A stretch of DNA of 64,000 nt from Zygosaccharomyces rouxii (Eukaryota; Ascomycota; Saccharomycetes; Saccharomycetales; Saccharomycetaceae): contig NC_012993.1 of NCBI RefSeq assembly GCF_000026365.1, positions 1 to 64,000 of the forward strand. Direction: 5' to 3'. The notes under the pieces were generated by a model. It did not search any database and was not told the DNA's origin. It was given only the letters and a program-made list of their open reading frames with translations. The position numbers and the translations under genes were made by a program. Within the stretch, counting starts at the first letter, position 1, and every line of letters starts with the position of its first letter. This document shows, piece after piece, positions 19,237 to 29,545 of the stretch.

Positions 19237-20727
19237 ATGCGGAGTACAGATCATGAGCGACTTTCCAAGGATGAACAAGCATGCCACGCATATGATCCCA
19301 CGGGTGAGAGTGGCTACCACGAAACTAATGAAACTTCAGGCCAATCTATCCCGGTTTCAAGATCAGATACGAGAATGGAAGATGCAGATGCAGATGCCGC
19401 TCAATCAGACTTGGCCATACAGAAGCAGAAGACCCGCCTCATGTCCCCCAAGGTGCAGAAGCTGCGTAAGAAGGTTCTCTACAAGTTTCTGCAGACTACT
19501 ATCACATTATCTTCGTTTCTGATTTGTATCCTTTCCATTTACTGGGGAGCCCAGTATAATGAGTCGCATTTTATGCATAAAGTAAATGTGTTGGTGGTTA
19601 TTCAGGATGAATCCGGGCAAGGACAGTCCAGCCTTGTGGAAAACCTGCCGGCAATGACCCAGGACGTTCCTTGTACCTGGCATGTGTACAATACCAGGGA
19701 GTATCAAAATAAAAGGAACATACGAGCCGCCCAGATAGATGAGGAGTTTGTGCACCAGATCCACCACCAAGATTATTGGATGGGTCTAAATGTAAAGCCA
19801 AATGCAACAGACAATCTTGTTAAATCACTGACTAACGCATCTGCCCAACCATTTAACTTTTCCGAATATTTCCAAGCAGTTTTCGAGAGTGGAAGAGATC
19901 CAAGCACCATGAGAACTGCAATCTTGCCAAACATGCAGCAGTTGGAACAATTGTATGAGCAGGAAGTTGTGAAAAACTACTTACCGCGATTGGTCTCGCG
20001 GATGAACAATGATGTGGTTCGAGAAAATCTGATTGGGGCCTCAAATGTGCATTTCGACTACCAGGATTACCGACCTTTTTACAGTCCGGTCATCCTGAGT
20101 CCTTTACAGGTTGGTTTGATTTACTGTCTGCTTTTAACATTTTTCCAACTGGGATTCTATTCTCCGCTGCACGTAGAGATGGCTCAATTGTTGAAACTAA
20201 GATCTTTGCTCTTTTACAGGCTTATCACTTCGCTTAGCACCTACTTCATCTTGTCGTTGTTTTTTTGCACACTATCTGCAATTTTCCATATAGATTTTAC
20301 CAAGGCTTTCGGAAGAAGCGGATTCGTGGTTTATTGGATGACCACTTGGTTGCTAATGGCTGCTTTAGGTGGTGCTAATGAGAATGTTGCGAGTATCATC
20401 ATGGTATTCTGTCCTCAGTATATCGGATTGTGGTTGATGTGTTGGATAGTACTAAATATTTCGCCTGCCTTCTAACCATTAGTCACTAATAGCGATTTCT
20501 ATCGTTACGGTTATATGATGCCGATCCCAAATGCAGTTGAAATTTTCAAAGTCATATTTCTTGATACCTCTAAGCACATCATGGGGAGAAATTATGGTGT
20601 CATTTGTGCGTGGATCGCAATAAATACATGCTTGTTTCCGGTTGTCTTGTTTATTGTGAATAAAAAGACGGAAAAAATGAAAGCTGTTTCCAATGCTAAT
20701 TTAGAAAAGGCAAGTCAAGAAAGTTGA
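19237..20727 (+). pseudogene. SNG1-type membrane protein with in-frame stop
   Basis: From the ATG at 19237 (MRSTDHERLSKDEQ) the frame encodes a hydrophilic N-terminus, a first membrane helix (FLQTTITLSSFLICILSIYWGAQY in two parts), a large extracytosolic region, and a run of helices near the C-terminus. This is the architecture of S. cerevisiae SNG1 and YJR015W (DUF3533). TAA at 20473-20475 ends it after SPAF, yet the same frame continues for another 83 codons with DFYRYGYMMPIPNAVE, GRNYG and a final helix, the conserved C-terminus of the family. One nonsense change therefore removes the last helix. SNG1 confers nitrosoguanidine resistance in S. cerevisiae. It may be a young pseudogene, a truncated functional protein or a sequence error. 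Confidence 0.8.
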
Positions 20728-22469
20728 CCACAAGTGCCTGCCATCATGTTTCTTATTTCAAAACCTTCCTGGAAGCGATGCTTAGCCAATTCCAAAAATT
20801 CACATCTCTCTACATTTGTCCCCTGTCATCCTAAACCATGGGAAAAATGGGGGTCATATCTGAAGCATTATTGTATTCTCAATTTCATCTCTTGGGATAT
20901 CTCGCTTAAACGAGCTTCTTCCTGAAGTTCCCTTGGAAACTCTTCCCGTCTGAATAAAATTGCATCGTGGTTGTAATGCGGCCTATGAATAAAACCTCTC
21001 GAGTAGTTCGGAATAGTATCAGTGCGGAGTTATAGAATGACGCCCATAAACTGGTTATTTGTCTTTAGTTTATGTGAGTAAATTGATCCCGTCTAAAGTA
21101 TGGGTCCCTATGCCGCAGAATCAATAATCAATACTGGCAATGACCTGGAACCAAGTGGGTTGACAACTTCTTGCCCTTTTAGATTACACGTTTGGGAAAC
21201 CCAAGAATTCGGTAAAACAACGTTTGTTTGTTTGTTTTTTAATCAAGAATACTTTCGAGTCTTGCAATTCAGAGAAGGCATTTCAATGATTTTTTATCTC
21301 GAAGAGAAAAAGAAAAGAGACCAAGTTTTTTCAACTCCGGATCTTTTGAAGAAACAAAAAGATGTAAGGATTTGCAATCGTTTGCTGACCGTAAATCATA
21401 CATTTTTCCAGGATCTCCATGTGATCCGAAATGCTTACGAAGCAACAAGCGGGAAGTAAACTAATAAATAATCAAAGTACAAGCATTAAATAAATTGTAT
21501 ACATTTCAAATGCTTCTCAGGACGTAGATGGTTATTGAAGCGTAAAAGTGTTCATTTCCACATTCTAGCAAGCCGTTTTCGCCGTTCATCTCTTCGAGAT
21601 CTTCGAAGGTTCGGACATGCAAGACACTAAAAATGGTTACTGGTGCCAACCACTTTCCAAGCCTTCTTCGCCTTAAAATATCATCGCCTTGGGAAAGTTC
21701 AATAGCAAAAGCCATTTTCAGCCCTGAATCCTGTTATTGAAATTCTTCGACGTGCGACCTTTGAAAATTAATGTACTGACCGAATCCTTTCTTGTTCTCA
21801 TTACTAACCCACTTCAAGGTCGGCTATGCCAGCAAACCTGAAAACACTTCCACTTGCGCCATTATTTTCAACTAATAAAAATGCAAAGCTCTGTGCTCCG
21901 CAGGAAATCTAGTCGAATATTAGGACATCTTGGGCTGCCACCAAGCGCTGTAGCACGTGGAAAGTGTCCTGTAAAATAGGCTTGGTCGAACGAAGGAAAA
22001 GAGGACTTCATGCCAGATGCACTTTTAATTGCAATAGTTTGGAACAATGATGCCAGGTATTCGATCGAGATATGCGATGAAAATTCATGTTCATATTCTG
22101 TTACACACATCCAATTCGACGGAAGCCGTATCCTCTCTTTATTACGGTGTAATAGTTCTATCGCTGTAAGTCAACTAGTAGAGTAGAGTAAAGTAACCCT
22201 GATGCCCAAGCAAATCCAAATAATGGGGAAAATAAATAAACTGTCTTTCTTTACACAGCTCCCCTAAAGAGTTACAGAGTCTTCTGATTGCTCGAGCACT
22301 GCGGTGTTTAAAAATGTCCCTTGTACCAGGCGATTTGTGCTCATAAATTAGTGCGTCAAGATTATTTCTATGTTATGGCAGTTGGAAAATGAGATCAAAC
22401 TTCTAACCTCTCCTACCTATGCAGATTGATACAAAAAACACGGGGAAGAAACTTACCACGGCGAATGAA
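20728..22469. other. Long intergenic stretch, no supported gene
   Basis: About 1.7 kb without a recognised gene. An ATG-initiated open frame of 119 codons (21100-21459, +) and two minus-strand pieces (21506-21715 and 21868-22110) look protein-like in composition but match no family I know. The minus-strand pieces could be fragments of one decayed gene. Confidence 0.35.
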
Positions 22470-24866
22470 TTACCACCACTTATCATAGCCGAACTTATCT
22501 CCTGCCTTCACGGTATAGTACTTTTTCGACTGGTAATCGTAGGTGTTTTTCCAAACGTCGTTCCCCCACCACTTTAAGGTCCCGCCAGGGTATTGAACAC
22601 ACAGAAATATGACTAAGACAGAAATTGCAACACCTGCCTCTACCCCAGCTCCCATCACAAAATTATACTTCTTAAACCATAGCGGCCATCTTCTCCGGAT
22701 GATATATAACCAGAAGGACATTGCGAAGAAAAGTGAATAATTGTAAGGAGTACTTGGTGGGATGTTACCGGGTCCAGCGAAGAAAATGGGAGTATGGATG
22801 TACTTTAAGAAGTTGACCTTAGGCAACAGCAATTGGAGACCAAAGATAGCGAGCGGCAGCCCGAGCCCTATTAGAAAAAACCACATCAAGGGGTTGTATA
22901 TTCTGCCAGAACTGAAGAGGTACTTTGGCATAGACCAAATGATTGATGCGTTGAACACCGTCCGTCCGTTTGCACAGATGAATCCATTGCTTTGGTCTGG
23001 TGAACAGAAATCCTTGATGTTGTGCCTCATCCATTCCTGAACACCTACGTTGACCAAACCTGATACGATAGTGGCATATATTTGAATGCAAAAGATTAGA
23101 CGTGGTGGAATTTTCATGTAGAGGGCAAGTTTTAAATCCCTGCTGAGTGAGAGCCCTTGGCGCATCACTATGAAACCGTACAGTTTGAACAAAAGATTTG
23201 CCATGGGGCGAAAGGGCAACATATAACCGCAGACTAACTCAGTAATCACATTGAGCCCTACGTGCTGGTTGGTAATAGCCTCTAAGATTCCCTGGGGGAT
23301 GAAATTAGCAAAGGCTATGAGTAGGGCAACAACAAAGGCCCATGCTGGAAAGTGCGTGTCAAACCCACATACTGCGGCAAATCCCAAACCTAGCATAATA
23401 ACCTGCAGGACGAGATACCACCAATCCGGACAGTCCTTATAATTCTGTTGGTATAGTCTTCTGTGAATATCGCTGCCCCCGAAGTTGGCGTCCTTTAATT
23501 TCCCATATATGTCTTTACCATGATAGAGACCGCAATGGACGAACACCGCTATAACTGCGGCAAAGTTCAACGCATAGGAAAGAAGGTAGGAAAATGGAAC
23601 AAAGAGTGGTGAATAACTCTTATATTTTTCCAAATTAACGGTAAAATCTGGATTCAAAATCCTGGTCACATTGTATTTTTTCTGTGTGTTATCAAAAGTA
23701 GAAGTGGAAATAACAGGCATATACTTTGCGTACCAAGTATTCGTGAAATAAAGGATTGGCAATAAAAAGACGAAGAAAATGAGGACTGATGCATAAGTGT
23801 TGGCAGAAACCCAAAATGGAGTAGCAAAGACTGATCCTGTCATGGCTTGGGATATTTGCGTATAGTCGAATGAAATTGGTAGAGCCCCGATTCCACTAGA
23901 GACCCCAAAGATAGTATTAAGCACGAAGTTGTGTCTCGTTTTGGGGCCCCAAAGAACGATGTTGAAATAAGAGAGACCGGTAAACAAGAAACCCGGGACC
24001 CAATACCACACGAAACTTCCAATTAAGACGAAAAGAAAGAATTTATAGCGAGGTACCTTCCATCCGTTAACCGAACTTTTTTCTATGGTTCTGGAGTGTA
24101 ATGAGTCGAACAGCGACACAGAAATTAGAGTCTGGGGCCATATGCACGAGGCCGGATTCACCACCCATCTTCTGGTCAGTCCAGCGGCACCGTATCCCAG
24201 CATTTGTGATGACCACACCAACAGCAACTGGTAACCGCTGTTTACAGACATATTGTAGAAGCTCACCTGCGCATTCAGGATATACATGGCATAAGCCGTA
24301 GATGAAGTCAATGCCACCGCAATTGTAACCACTGCATGCTCCTTTTTCGTAAAGGGTCCTGGATTCAGATTGAAAAACGGAACGAGCTTACACTTCCAAT
24401 CAGGAAGACATGCCAATGTCTTTCCTAACGGATAGCAAATGACCTGTGCTACAAGAAAGTCGATCGTAAGGGAAGGATACCTAAGAGAAAAGAACTGGTT
24501 AACACCAGCGAAGACAACAACAAACACAGTCACAAGAAACCATGTTCTCCAGTGGTTCAGGACGATACTTGGATCATCTGTGGGTGATAAAACTGCTCTT
24601 ACCTCTGGATAAGGTGAATCTGGCATTTCAGAGGGATCTCCTTCCCATATATCATCAACGCCTTCCGGCGTCTCAGTAAGCGTTACCTCTTCTACCTTAA
24701 CCTGAGTGAGCTCCTTAGGAAGATCGGATTCGGTGCCGCTCCTTGCATCATAGTTCTTTATCTCATGTGTCTCACTCATCGTAGTGTCTGCATTACTGCT
24801 GTGAGATCGTCCCAAAACCTGAGTATCTTCGAGCGCTGGTTCCTTAAAATCAAGCCCGCTACTCAT
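22470..24866 (-). CDS. OPT1: OPT-family glutathione/oligopeptide transporter
   Basis: 798 aa from ATG, against 799 aa for S. cerevisiae Opt1/Hgt1. After a hydrophilic acidic N-terminus of about 100 residues the protein is a polytopic membrane protein with the OPT family's conserved strings: NPGPFTKKEH, GYGAAGLTRRW, FDYTQ, FIPQGILEAITNQHVGLN, PYNYSLFFAM and the terminal FGYDKWW. The match along the whole length is close enough to choose OPT1 rather than OPT2 (longer, more divergent). Opt1 is a proton-coupled plasma-membrane importer of glutathione and small peptides, induced by sulfur starvation. A candidate sulfur-control element lies upstream at 24995-25003. Confidence 0.92.
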   Translation of the reverse strand: MSSGLDFKEPALEDTQVLGRSHSSNADTTMSETHEIKNYDARSGTESDLPKELTQVKVEEVTLTETPEGVDDIWEGDPSEMPDSPYPEVRAVLSPTDDPSIVLNHWRTWFLVTVFVVVFAGVNQFFSLRYPSLTIDFLVAQVICYPLGKTLACLPDWKCKLVPFFNLNPGPFTKKEHAVVTIAVALTSSTAYAMYILNAQVSFYNMSVNSGYQLLLVWSSQMLGYGAAGLTRRWVVNPASCIWPQTLISVSLFDSLHSRTIEKSSVNGWKVPRYKFFLFVLIGSFVWYWVPGFLFTGLSYFNIVLWGPKTRHNFVLNTIFGVSSGIGALPISFDYTQISQAMTGSVFATPFWVSANTYASVLIFFVFLLPILYFTNTWYAKYMPVISTSTFDNTQKKYNVTRILNPDFTVNLEKYKSYSPLFVPFSYLLSYALNFAAVIAVFVHCGLYHGKDIYGKLKDANFGGSDIHRRLYQQNYKDCPDWWYLVLQVIMLGLGFAAVCGFDTHFPAWAFVVALLIAFANFIPQGILEAITNQHVGLNVITELVCGYMLPFRPMANLLFKLYGFIVMRQGLSLSRDLKLALYMKIPPRLIFCIQIYATIVSGLVNVGVQEWMRHNIKDFCSPDQSNGFICANGRTVFNASIIWSMPKYLFSSGRIYNPLMWFFLIGLGLPLAIFGLQLLLPKVNFLKYIHTPIFFAGPGNIPPSTPYNYSLFFAMSFWLYIIRRRWPLWFKKYNFVMGAGVEAGVAISVLVIFLCVQYPGGTLKWWGNDVWKNTYDYQSKKYYTVKAGDKFGYDKWW

Positions 24867-25440
24867 TTTCGAATACCCTGATACTTTAAAATTGTTTCTT
24901 GGACAACATATACTTCACTTTACTCAAGCAACACCTTTTATAAAGTCTATTGCTATGATGCTTTGAAAACTCTGCCTTATCGCTTTGTCATCTGGTGTGG
25001 CTGCTCTGTCTCTGTGGAAATAATTTAGCGACGCTTTCGTTTTTCTGGTCATCTTGTCCTGTAAATCCAATCCAATCCTAAGCCTAAGTTCTTAAGTTTC
25101 TCCATGAAAACTCACCTGATGGTGGAAGAAAAAGTATGATCGAATTTCTTGTCTGGTGCCTCTGGAATTGTGTCAATTTTTCGTATACTCTTAATAAAAG
25201 CAGCTCTTCGATGCTTATAAGATGAAGTGCAGGTTTCTTTGAGTACTTTAGTGAAGCGAAACTCTGGTTTCCTGTACTTCTTTGTAAGACATTACGCCAT
25301 GAAGCGAGTTTCCGCGCTACCAGATGAGCTATGCAAATTGGCAAACGGTAAAAGTGATGACCATTCTCGAAATTTTGTAATCCTTTTTACCTTGTGAATA
25401 CAAGAAATTCCTTCCCTATCTAAGGTAGACTCCTTTGATG
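24867..25440. other. OPT1 upstream region
   Basis: About 570 nt upstream of OPT1. Contains a TATA-like CTTTTATAAAG near 24935 and the sulfur-type element described separately. No gene is seen; short minus-strand open frames here lack motifs. Confidence 0.4.
24995..25003 (-). promoter_or_regulatory. Candidate sulfur-response element of OPT1
   Basis: On the coding strand of OPT1 this reads CAGCCACAC, eight of nine bases of the CCGCCACAC element I recall from the S. cerevisiae OPT1/HGT1 promoter. It also contains the GCCACA core bound by Met31/Met32. It lies about 130 nt upstream of the ATG. Confidence 0.4.
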
Positions 25441-25442
25441 AA

Positions 25443-25950
25443 GTGGTAAAATGGCAGGTACCTTCTACAAAAGAGTGCAAGTCCGGTCTTTTCGTTCAAT
25501 TATGTCCCAGCTCGAAATTACCATTCATAATAATGAAGTGTAAAAAGAATGTATTTTCCAATACAAAAGAAATGTTTTCTCAAAATGGTTTAGTTGTGAA
25601 TTCCGGGCCTGATTCAGTGAAATGGAATGAGATAGTATCCAAAATGAGTAGCAAACTTTAGGAACTGGGCTATTGGGGATCGCTTCATTCTTTTTGTTGC
25701 TGAAGATGAGTGTCACAGCTCTTTTAAAGAATACGTCTTGAGCTCTTCGTCGGTTTCCGGTGCTTGGTGTCTCTCGAAGCTGTAGAGCGTAACAGCCAGC
25801 AGCTAATGAACTTTGTAAAAAAATATTTTCAAGATGACTTTCTTTCGAATTCTAAGTCGTTGTCAGGTAATGAGCGCTATAGAGGGTCTATGTTGCTTAT
25901 ATTTCCAGTAGATATCGTTGATGATGATATATTAAATAAGATAAGATAAG
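25443..25950 (+). pseudogene. Decayed COS-like gene
   Basis: Scattered fragments of a COS-like protein in different frames: a DUP repeat 1 core (VVNSGPDSVKWNEIVSKMSSK, ending at a stop near 25661), then EAVERNSQQLMNFVKKYFQDDFL near 25770, which matches the stretch after the first DUP repeat. No start codon, no second DUP repeat. It lies immediately upstream of the intact COS-like gene and in the same orientation. Confidence 0.6.
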
Positions 25951-25951
25951 A
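25931..25951. promoter_or_regulatory. GATAAG tandem upstream of COS-like gene
   Basis: Two overlapping GATAAG cores (25940 and 25945) about 105 nt upstream of the ATG at 26055. The sequence is shared with the expanded tract at 15530-15556. Confidence 0.35.
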
Positions 25952-26054
25952 TGAAAAGTAAATCTTCGTTGGTAATGAGTTTTGATGCAACGTTCGAGGT
26001 TAAAAAACGCTATGGCAACCCAGCAATCGATACGCACTTCATTGTACTAAAGCC

Positions 26055-27125
26055 ATGCCCATAATGGAGAAAGATAGCTTTAAAAGTCCCTTGGTGCCTG
26101 CGTTGCCAGCTGATGTTTTCAGGTACCGGTTCATATGGAAGATTTATGAAACTATCAAGAATTACCCCTGGGTGACATCGCAACTTGTCCTTTACATGTC
26201 GTTTCTATTTGTGGTTGAACCATGTGTAGAAATCTCCGAATTATTCATCGGTGTGTATCTTACTGGTATGTTCCTAAGCATGATTTATATTCTATTTCTT
26301 CTTCGGTACATCTGCAGGGATGATTCCAAACCTTTCTCAAATGTCGAACTTCTACGTGACACTGTTCTAGCAGTTGATCCAGGCGTCGATGCTAGGAAAT
26401 GGGATATTGTGACGTCCAAAGTGAATTATGTTCTTTATGATAATGGTTATCGAAGGACACCATATTACTTTTTCAATAGGTCACACTGTTGGTCTGTGTC
26501 TCACCATTATATTTTAAGATTCGATTCTGAGGCTGCTGAACGGTACAGACAGGCCGTGAACAAGTGTTTCGACGATTTTTTACAAGATAAGCCTTATGGT
26601 TGCGGTTCTAAACTCGGGAGAGAACTTAATGTTAAGCTTGCCTCCGATAGGGGCTTCACGATTCCCACATTTATTTGCATCATTAGTTTTAGTTTTTCCC
26701 TTCTGAGTATGAATGACAGTAGAAAGAGACTAAAATGGTTTACGAACATTAACAAGGTTGGTTTGTTTGTTTTCTTTTGTGTTACCTTTGTTTCCATATA
26801 CAAAGGACGTGGTATGGTTAAGTATAAGGCCCTAGGAGTCTTGCATAGAATAAAGTTTCTAGCTACTGCAATGCAGCATGCTCCAGGAAACGACCTGGAA
26901 AAATGGGATCACATCGCTAGACACATGAATTATTATTTACATGAAAAAGGAGTGTGGCGGAGACCAGAAGAGAACTTTTTCGACGGGAAGGAGTGTTTAG
27001 ACTTTTACAGATCCCAATTTGAACCGCTAGCTTCTGCATCTACAAAATTGTTCTACGTAGAGCTCAGAGATATTGTTCAGGAAACCAATAAAGTCTGTGG
27101 ATCCCCAGTAGTCGGCTTGGTCTAA
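26055..27125 (+). CDS. COS-like (DUP380-type) membrane protein, divergent
   Basis: 356 aa, intact. ATG at 26055 (MPIMEKDSFKSP), with a second possible start at Met4. LPADVFRYRFIWKIYE is the COS N-terminal signature. Hydrophobic segments lie at about 39-55 and 65-84, DUP repeat 1 around W116 (DPGVDARKWDIVTSKVN, with TPYYFFN), a second hydrophobic pair at about 203-248, and DUP repeat 2 around W284 (APGNDLEKWDHIARHMN, with NFFDGKECLDFY). It is clearly diverged from the array members at 5577 and 12246, so it represents a separate sub-lineage. Its 5' part has a broken relative at 15530-15900. Role in endosomal cargo sorting is inferred from the family. Confidence 0.87.
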   Translation: MPIMEKDSFKSPLVPALPADVFRYRFIWKIYETIKNYPWVTSQLVLYMSFLFVVEPCVEISELFIGVYLTGMFLSMIYILFLLRYICRDDSKPFSNVELLRDTVLAVDPGVDARKWDIVTSKVNYVLYDNGYRRTPYYFFNRSHCWSVSHHYILRFDSEAAERYRQAVNKCFDDFLQDKPYGCGSKLGRELNVKLASDRGFTIPTFICIISFSFSLLSMNDSRKRLKWFTNINKVGLFVFFCVTFVSIYKGRGMVKYKALGVLHRIKFLATAMQHAPGNDLEKWDHIARHMNYYLHEKGVWRRPEENFFDGKECLDFYRSQFEPLASASTKLFYVELRDIVQETNKVCGSPVVGLV

Positions 27126-27779
27126 GTTGATTTGCAATTGATCTACATAACTCCAGCGCAGAAGAACACGTTTCTCCCCTAAACACTATTTTTCAGATGC
27201 ACCAGTTAGTGCTATACATCGCTCTTATTTTCATGCTTCTAAGTCGCAGTAACTGCATACCAATAACGCAGAGAAGAGTATCATGTATAGGCTAAACTTA
27301 TTTATTATTCTAGTCTCTCTCCTTTCAGGAAATTTAAGCCAATGCAGCTAAAGGCTAAAAGGCAGCTTACGACATACGATGGTCCAGTGTTGTTTAAAAG
27401 AGAATGGCACTTCTTTCTCGCTCTAAGACCACCCACCATCCCAGGGAGATAAACTTTTTACAAGCCATTTAATTGTAAGAAATAACATCTAACACATTGG
27501 ATGAAATCTCTGATTTGGAATTGCGGAACTAGTATCACGTTCTTTGTGGGGAAACTGTAATACCAGAAAATATTCTTCGAGGCTGTACTATTTCACTTCA
27601 CACTAGTTGATCTAATGAGGTCCACGGTCCTCTCTATATATGAATTGACCTGTAGCCTAGGATCGATGGACGCATAGTCTGCTGTAGGATGCGTCTTGCA
27701 ATATTCTTCAGTTCTTTTCGTTGACCGTATTAGTCTTCGTATTTTATTCCTCCATGCCGCAAATTTTTAGCAGATCTGT
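27126..27779. other. Intergenic stretch before tRNA-Ala
   Basis: No gene recognised in about 650 nt; no LTR-like element is visible next to the tRNA gene. Confidence 0.4.
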
Positions 27780-27852
27780 GGGCACATGGCGCAGTTGGTA
27801 GCGCGTCTCCCTTGCAAGGAGAAGGTCATCGGTTCGAATCCGGTTGTGTCCA
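27780..27852 (+). tRNA. tRNA-Ala (anticodon TGC)
   Basis: 73 nt, intronless. Acceptor stem GGGCACA pairs with TGTGTCC (one G-T pair), discriminator A. The D-arm contains the A box TGGCGCAGTTGG, the anticodon loop is CTTGCAA with anticodon TGC, and the T-arm has GGTTCGAATCC (B box). Nearly identical to the S. cerevisiae tRNA-Ala(UGC). A seven-T Pol III terminator follows at 27855-27861. Confidence 0.97.
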
Positions 27853-28129
27853 AATTTTTTTGAAAATCATTTTACTTGTGAAAATTCTTCCAGACATGTT
27901 GTTGAAAACCAAGAAACCATGCTCAGGGACATCCTCAGCAAGAGCATCCCTTCCTTCCATATCACACATCTGTCCTGAAGTCTTTGTATTTAGTCGAGCA
28001 AATCGTACTAAAACTCATTTTTGCCCTAGAGTCCGAATGTTGCGAGGAGCGACAGCCGTGTAGCATGCGGCTATGCACTTATCACCATCTTGTATTGCCC
28101 GAGGAATGATGAAGAACAATATGTAGATG

Positions 28130-28866
28130 TTATTGAAGTGACAGAACACATCTGTTGGTTCTTGATCTTCGAGCATCTACATTAATTACTAAATCAAATT
28201 GGCCAGTGTTGGCATTTGAAGGCTGGGCATCAACAAAGCTGTTATTATCCATGAGGCTTTCAATAATTGTGTCAAAGGCATATTTAGTCTGACATACATC
28301 CCCTCGCATTATACCATAGTTTGTGGTAAAGTTCTTTAGTCTCTTGAGTTCTTTTACGAATATTCTTTGCTTCACGTGGCAATACCACTTCGATACAAGA
28401 TTCAGAAACTGTCAAAGCTGCAACCACCAAAAGGGCTCTCTGTAGTATGCTGATAAACCATAACGTCCAGTGTCATTCCTCTGAGTATAAAGAACGTTAG
28501 CTTAAATGCCATTCCCAAAACATCCAAAGTAGTACCTAATAGAGCCTTTTTTTCGGCTCAAGTAAAAATACAGAATGATATGCATCAGTCTTCGTAGAGT
28601 TGAATTGAACGGCAAAAGTCGCAAGATCGTAGATCATATCGTGCTAAAAGTTTTTAGAAACTCCAGCTAAGCTGCTCTCCGGGGTCTCCATCGTTGAAAA
28701 CAGCTATAAAGTCAATACTGGACTGAGACGAAGAAATTTTCAACGGGGCACAACCACCAGTATTTGGACCCAATTGGTTTTCCCTTTTTCCATTCAGACC
28801 TTGTAAATTTCTTTCCTCAGAGGTCACAACTGCATCTGGAATTTCTATGGCTCTGGCGCTTTGCAT
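28130..28866 (-). pseudogene. Decayed MFS exporter (DHA1-like)
   Basis: Reads on the minus strand as a shredded relative of the MFS gene at 17054. From the N-terminus: FNDGDPGEQLSWSF (against FSEGDPGSPFNWS), then in other frames a piece matching TAIYGLATFSAQFNSTT, SRKKALLGTTLDVLGMAF, and then an abrupt jump to LWFISILQRALLVVAALTVSES (against LWFSCIVQGFIMVVAVFTVSES) followed by KNIRKRT. About 100 residues, the region of helices 3-5, are deleted and there are multiple frameshifts and stops. The second half of the transporter is absent. Confidence 0.75.
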
Positions 28867-28889
28867 TCCTCTTTTGCCTGAAGTGATTT

Positions 28890-29545
28890 AGCCTTGCCAT
28901 CATGGGTTTTGAAACGTATCGTTTATTATATGATAATGTTTTCCGCCTTCACTTATCATACCTACTCCATGCTTGCATTTTATCTCTTGACAATTTCAAA
29001 TACAACCTCTCACCAAATACGCCTCGCCGATCCAGTCATGGCATATGCTTTTGTCCTTACCACACTTCTTCGAATATATCGTTTCTTCATCCTATACCGT
29101 ATCGTGTCGATGGAATTAGTTTATACATTCCAATCCTTTTATCCAGCCCTTCTTTTCTATAACTTCTCTCTAGCCCCATTCCATCCTTCTCATATCGTCT
29201 TTTGCTAACACCTCACAATTTCTCTGACCATGGTAGAATAGAAATTTAGAATAATTTTGGTCATACCGTACCCTGTTAATCACAATGATACCTTGAACTT
29301 ATTATAATCTACACCCTATTGATACACATTTTTTATTATTATTATTTTTTTTTTTTTTTGAGCTTTCCAAAATCTCTTAGTCTTTATTGATAATGTCTAC
29401 CTGCTTGTGCAGAATAAATTGTATGGTCGATGATATTCACTTCCAGCTCCTCTTAGCGCCTTCTGATAGGATATATTTTTCAGAAATTCATCATGACAAA
29501 CATCAGGATCTTCAAGTAAATTCACCATATTGTCATTTATTCTGC
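28890..29545. other. C/T-rich stretch downstream of URA1
   Basis: From about 28890 to 29220 the + strand is C/T-biased, similar in texture to the left-end block, with two overlapping open frames of low-complexity hydrophobic sequence that I do not take as genes. A run of 15 T follows at 29345-29359. Confidence 0.4.

Noticed and set aside
21100..21459. 119-codon ATG frame
   Set aside because: No family resemblance and no neighbour context; kept only as a note in the intergenic entry.
27126..27900. Ty LTR next to tRNA-Ala
   Set aside because: Looked for TGTTG...CAACA-type ends and tRNA-proximal LTR sequence; none seen. The same is true near tRNA-Lys.
28894..29208. Two overlapping hydrophobic open frames
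   Set aside because: They reflect the C/T-rich composition and run in two frames of the same DNA.
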